From Planococcus citri (Eukaryota; Arthropoda; Insecta; Hemiptera; Pseudococcidae), in the NCBI RefSeq assembly GCF_950023065.1, contig NC_088680.1, forward strand, positions 59,929,350-59,993,349: DNA of 64,000 nt, written 5' to 3'. Within the stretch, counting starts at the first letter, position 1. Each line of letters starts with the position of its first letter. Both the position numbers and the translations under genes were made by a program. The notes under the pieces are model-generated. The model was given only the letters and a program-made list of their open reading frames with translations. It did no database searches and was not told the DNA's origin. Below are positions 59,698-64,000 of the stretch, one piece after another.

Positions 59698-60438
59698 CTA
59701 ACTGCAATTATGTGATATATGATAGGCGAGACCATATTTCTGGCGATATTTCTTGCCGCATAGGGCGCATTCAAAATAAAGGTCCTCCGCATGTGAACGT
59801 TCCTGTATCGACTTACTGCAAACCTGTTTGGATGTGTGATAGGCTAGACTCTGTTTCTGGCGAAATGTCTTGCCACAGAAGACGCATTCAAAACGAGCAC
59901 TCTCCACATGTAAACGTTCATGCGTTATCATCCGGCGTTGGTGTCTGAATAGCTTGTCGCATATGCCGCATTTGAAGTTTTTTTCTTCATTATGGGCCTT
60001 TTGATGTGAAACGAGATGTGATATTCTAGGAAAGCTTTTGCCACAAGCATGGCAACGAAACAGTTTTTGACTGGAATGTAATCGCAGGTGGCCAACAAGA
60101 GAACCTTTTTGCTTAAACATTTTCCCGCAAACAGCACACTCAAAACGAATGACTTCTAGTTCCACATTATGAACACGTCGTTCGTGCTTTAATTGATACG
60201 TATTGCACTTGAATCGTGTGTCACAAAAGCCGCATTTGTAGGGTTTGTTTTCACAAGGCGTTTTTTGATGTCTAATCAGGTAGGATTTGAAAGGATACTG
60301 TTTGCCACACTTTCGGCATTCAAACACATTCCAAATATGTTCTCGCTCGTGTCTTTTCCAAACAGATTGATAAGTAAACGTTCTATCACAAATATTGCAA
60401 CAGTATGGAGGTGAATCTCCCAACAATACTCCTCGTGC
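59698..60438 (-). CDS. C2H2 finger exon with eight fingers
   Basis: An acceptor with a long T-run and CAACAG precedes 60438. Phase 0, 246 codons plus a stop. Fingers CNICDRTF, CRKCGKQY (final His replaced by Pro), CGFCDTRF, CAVCGKMF, CHACGKSF, CGICDKLF, CVFCGKTF (H-x4-C) and CALCGKKY (H-x4-C). As in 54789-55526, the last finger is duplicated, here more diverged, so the duplication may predate the split of the two exons. It is the nearest finger exon downstream of the phase 0 cassette exon 63436-62966. Confidence 0.8.
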   Translation of the reverse strand, partial: ARGVLLGDSPPYCCNICDRTFTYQSVWKRHEREHIWNVFECRKCGKQYPFKSYLIRHQKTPCENKPYKCGFCDTRFKCNTYQLKHERRVHNVELEVIRFECAVCGKMFKQKGSLVGHLRLHSSQKLFRCHACGKSFPRISHLVSHQKAHNEEKNFKCGICDKLFRHQRRMITHERLHVESARFECVFCGKTFRQKQSLAYHTSKQVCSKSIQERSHAEDLYFECALCGKKYRQKYGLAYHISHNCS

Positions 60439-60599
60439 CTGTTGAAAAAAAAAACGATTGAAATAATTTTGTGGTTGTTAACCGTTTGCAAGTCACAAGT
60501 ACTACTAAGGTTACTGTTCTTTTGAATGATTGTGCACTGTGCAACATTGAAAAAAAAAATGTTTTCTATGTACTTATTCAAAAAGTGAAATACTAGAGC

Positions 60600-62200
60600 C
60601 TTGTATGAACAAATGTTTGGAACATTTTCTACTGAGATTCAGAAAATATATTATGATGACGATGATAAAACCGAAACATTTTATTTACTTACCTAGCAGT
60701 ACCTAATACCTATCTATTTTATGAAAATGAAACATACATTGACTAATATTTCTGTTACAATTCCTAGGAGGAGACGTTCATAACAACGTATGACCACCCA
60801 CCTGATTGTTACATAAATACAAATAAACATCAATACAAATAATTCAGATTGAATAGTCGTGTGATAATAGAAAAATCTTTACCAAGCACCATATTTCTAG
60901 AAGAAGATTGAAGTAGCTGGTAGGTAATAACAAGATTTTTAAGCACTTAAAATTAAATTCTCACGTTTTACTTTTTCTAAAATTCTCATTTTTCCTTTTC
61001 AAATTTTCGGAAGTTTTACTTAATGATGTTTTTTTTTAGAAATTTCGATTTTAAAAAAGATAAAATAATAAACAGGCTCTTGATCGATACGAGGGCTAAA
61101 ACTTTCGAAAATTTGTATTTTAAGTAGCCTATGGGGTGAAAAAACAATGTTTAAGACGATGTTTTTAAGCGAGAAGTTTTTTTGAAGGGCTTTGAAATTT
61201 TAGAATTAGAATAACATTTTTACAAAAATTTCTATCCAGGGCAAAAGCTTCCAAAAATTTGTATGAAAGGAGTTTATCGGTTTAAATATTTTTTATGGAT
61301 ATTTGAAAAGTTCAAGTTTGAAAAACAAAAGTAAAAAGACCAGAACAAAGCGAGGGCTGAAGTTGTCGACAATTTCATTTATCAAGAAATTAATTACTTA
61401 CCTATTACTTTTTTTCATATGAATAGGTAGATCAATTCAATTTTTCTGCCTTCGAAATTTTCAAAAGTTAAAACAGCTGATATGTTCTTGATGCAGAAAT
61501 TCAGAATTGGACAACTATTTAAACCCGATTGAAGCGAGGGCAACAGTTTTCAGAAATGCGTATAATTCAAGTTCCAAAAAAAAATGTCTCTTTGCCGATT
61601 TGTCGAGTATACATCTTGCAACTTCAACTAGTCCGAAACAAAATTTTCGAATTTAGATTGAAATTGATTTTCAACTACATATAATTTATAGTTCACCAAG
61701 CAGTTCTGTGATTTGTCAAAAAATCACAATTTTTCCAACTTGAGGCACATATTTTTTATAACTCATATTCATATTGGTCAAATTTTCAGCAATGGGGGAC
61801 AGACTGACCCCCCCCCCCCCTAGATACAGCATTGTTATCATCGTAAAAACATTAAAACATCGTTTTATCAGAGAGTAAAAATATCATTAAAGATTGGAGG
61901 CATAATTTATAAATGTGGGAGAAGAAAGAAACATGAAATATTCTGCATCAACTTATTAAAAAAAATATAGGAATATATCGTGCCTTCCCCCTCCCTCTTA
62001 CCCCATCTTCATCATAATTCATCGTAATTCACATAATTATTTATTTGTAAACAAACCCTTTTCATCCGCCACACCCAAATTTTTTCCATCAAATTCTCTC
62101 CCTTACCTATCAATTAAAAAGTAGCTTCATCTTAACATGAATTTTTAAATCTGGTTCATTGAATTTTTACAATTTTTTTCCATAAAGAATTGTACCTATT
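60600..62200. other. Intron or intergenic, no gene seen
   Basis: AT-rich, with a block paralogous to 56160-56460 and a C12 run near 61810. No coding signal or inverted element found. Confidence 0.4.
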
Positions 62201-62210
62201 TTATGTATTT

Positions 62211-62593
62211 GAAGAGTGATATTCCAAAACTCGCTTTGTCCATTTTTATCAAAGTTGGGTTTTCAGTGGTACCTGGTAGATGAAGTATTAACTCACATTC
62301 CTACATCATCAACCTACCAAAATGAGGTGTTAAACTCACCTAAATAGCCAATTCACTAAAAATTTAAAAAAAAATAATCTTCCAAAACGCGCTTTGTCCA
62401 CTTTTATTGAAAATGTTTTTCAGCAGTATTTAGTGGATGAAATGTATACCTACACTCCTACATCATAAATCCATCCAAATGAAGTGCTAAACTCGCCTAA
62501 AAAGCCAATTTACCCGTTTAAAGGGAATCTGTTTTTCCTCTCTCCTGAAAAGTTGTGAAAATGGACAAAGCGAGTTTTGGAATATCACTCTTC
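62211..62593. mobile_element. MITE M1 with 36 bp perfect inverted ends
   Basis: Begins GAAGAGTGATATTCCAAAAC; the mirrored copy ends at 62593. ATTT flanks both sides (62207-62210 and 62594-62597). The interior is a tandem duplication of about 165 bp (GCTTTGTCCA near 62233 and 62393). No open frame. Confidence 0.85.
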
Positions 62594-62965
62594 ATTTACT
62601 TACACGAAATTACCATAGTTATATCAAATCAACTTCAGGATCAACATCCCGTGTTAAGGGCAATGTGTTGGGGGAGGGGGGAGAGAAGAGGGTCACATGT
62701 CTCAATTACATATAATCATCGAAAATGAACAACTTGAAAGTTTAGAATTGAAAAAAAAATTTTTGAAGGTGTATTTTTAAAAAATTTTAAAAGTTGAGAG
62801 GTCCACCGCAGCCTGAATTTTTCAAAAATGAAAAAAATAAAAGATAGGGAATTATTTTTTCATCAGAGATCACGACTTTGAGGATTGGGAACAGAAGAAA
62901 TCACAAATTTTTTTGCCTTGCAGTTAAGGGCTACACGCTAAACGCTAATGTAATAGTGTACTAAC

Positions 62966-63436
62966 CTTTTTAGGAATACTGTCCGAGGTTTCTATCATAG
63001 TAGCTACGCTGGGAAGTCCTTTTTTCTTTTTCATAGAGCGAGAAATCCAGCCATCGCCACCATTTTCTCGGCGTTTTGAGCACCTTCCTGAAGAATGAAC
63101 TCGCAGGTGGGCAATGAGTAACTTTTTATAGAGAAACATTTTCCCGCAAACAGCACACTCAAAACGAGCGCTTTCGGTATGCATGTTGTGTTCGTGCATT
63201 CTTTTACTTCTGTCCGTCTTGAATCGTGTGTCACAAATTCCACATTTGTAGGGTTGCTCATAACTATGAGTAGATTGATGTTCTATGAGGTTAACTCTTC
63301 TACTAAATGGTTTGTTACACTTTGGGCACACGAATGGCTCCGGATGTTTTCGCATATGTCTTCCCCAATCATATTTATCGGAAAACGTTTTATCACAAAT
63401 TTTGCAACTGTATGGAGGTATCAGTACTGCTGGCAC
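62966..63436 (-). CDS. Chimeric exon: four C2H2 fingers fused to the basic linker
   Basis: Acceptor CACCTGTAGG-type (TACAG) precedes 63436. Fingers CKICDKTF, CPKCNKPF, CGICDTRF and CAVCGKMF are intact. Directly after finger 4 (HLRVHSSG) the frame continues as the linker seen in a separate exon of genes A and B (CSKRRENGGDG, KKKKGLPSVATMIETSD) and ends at its donor, AAAAAG|GTTAGT. It is 157 codons, phase 0 at both ends, so it can splice in frame to the finger exon at 60438 or 55526, giving fingers-linker-fingers. Produced by a fusion of two exons of the family. The 5' exons would lie to the right of the window. Confidence 0.75.
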
Positions 63437-64000
63437 CTGTAGGAAAAAACAACTGAATTAATTTTGTGGTTGTTTTCGTTTTGCAAGGTACAAATGCTGT
63501 TCTTTAGAAATTGTTAGAGTAAAACGTATTTCATGATGGAGCTGAAGACAATACACATCATTACTTGAAGGTAGGCATGTGTAAATATGATAGAGTGAGA
63601 TCATGAATGATTGGGATAGAAGGAAATTACCATAATTCCTAGGCATTTACTTGGTTGAGTCTAGAAATATTCCCTTACGTAGTGAATATTTGCCTTGCCA
63701 TGGATAGCTCAGATCTTAGGAGAGGTTTCAATCAATACCATCTACTCTTCACATTAATCATTCTAAATTATCAATTCAATATACACATTCGACACAAGTG
63801 TTATTTTATGTGTTTTATTGATAGTAAAGAATAATAGAAAAATACACATCGAGGATAAATTTAGTATAAAATAATTGTTGAATTATTTTATAATGGGTAC
63901 AAGCTCTGGCTTCTACCTTACAATACACGTTAATTGCTAGAATAATGTTAATAATAATGAAAAGTGTTATTATTAAGTGGCGATGAAGTAAAACTATTTA
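63437..64000. other. No gene seen
   Basis: AT-rich intron-like sequence. The first 30 bases (acceptor and CAACTGAATTAATTTTGTGG) match those upstream of the other finger exons. Confidence 0.4.

Overview
The window is nuclear DNA of an animal, most likely an insect. It has spliced genes with GT-AG introns, THAP and C2H2 zinc-finger domains, a Ty3/gypsy retrotransposon primed by tRNA-Ser, and many foldback and TIR elements. The frequent short palindromes around TAGGTACCTA and the AT-rich introns remind me of sternorrhynchan hemipterans (mealybug, scale or aphid), but the species is a guess. No bacterial genes, CRISPR arrays or operons are present.

The backbone is a tandem array of one gene family, all on the minus strand. 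Each unit starts with a conserved 5' flank and a short exon 1. It continues with two exons that together encode a THAP (C2CH) domain, a coiled-coil exon, one to three acidic exons of phase 1-1, two Ser/Asn-rich exons and a basic linker exon. It ends with one long exon of 5 to 8 C2H2 fingers. Gene A (11291-3274) is complete: nine exons, every splice phase consistent, 595 codons plus stop. Going left to right: a unit cut by the window edge (exon 1 at 60-202); gene A; an orphan finger exon (14675-15130); gene B (32793-22404, a pseudogene with three lesions); gene C (43874-35518, open for 596 codons but its ATG is now ATA); gene D (51428-44611, THAP destroyed, with a different zinc-finger 3' end); and finger exons at 54789-55526, 59698-60438 and 62966-63436, whose 5' exons probably lie beyond the right edge.

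The array is packed with mobile DNA. A 4.2 kb LTR retrotransposon (26403-30582) has identical LTRs but a broken gag-pol. Large foldback elements sit at 1570-3163, 6424-8970 (one family nested in another), 11989-13054, 15884-17210, 24519-25736, 45708-47129 and 52394-53944. Two TIR elements rich in CTAG motifs (15411-18539 and 49616-51089) each carry a tRNA-like Pol III promoter module. Smaller TIR elements lie at 18900-22395, 21324-21875, 57075-58193 and 62211-62593.

The main idea is that this is a young, fast-changing cluster of THAP/coiled-coil/C2H2 DNA-binding proteins. Its layout parallels the KRAB-ZNF clusters of vertebrates and the ZAD-ZNF clusters of flies: tandem copies, variable DNA-contact residues, exon shuffling, frequent pseudogenes and heavy transposon load. 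The family and exon structure are read from the sequence; the role is inference.
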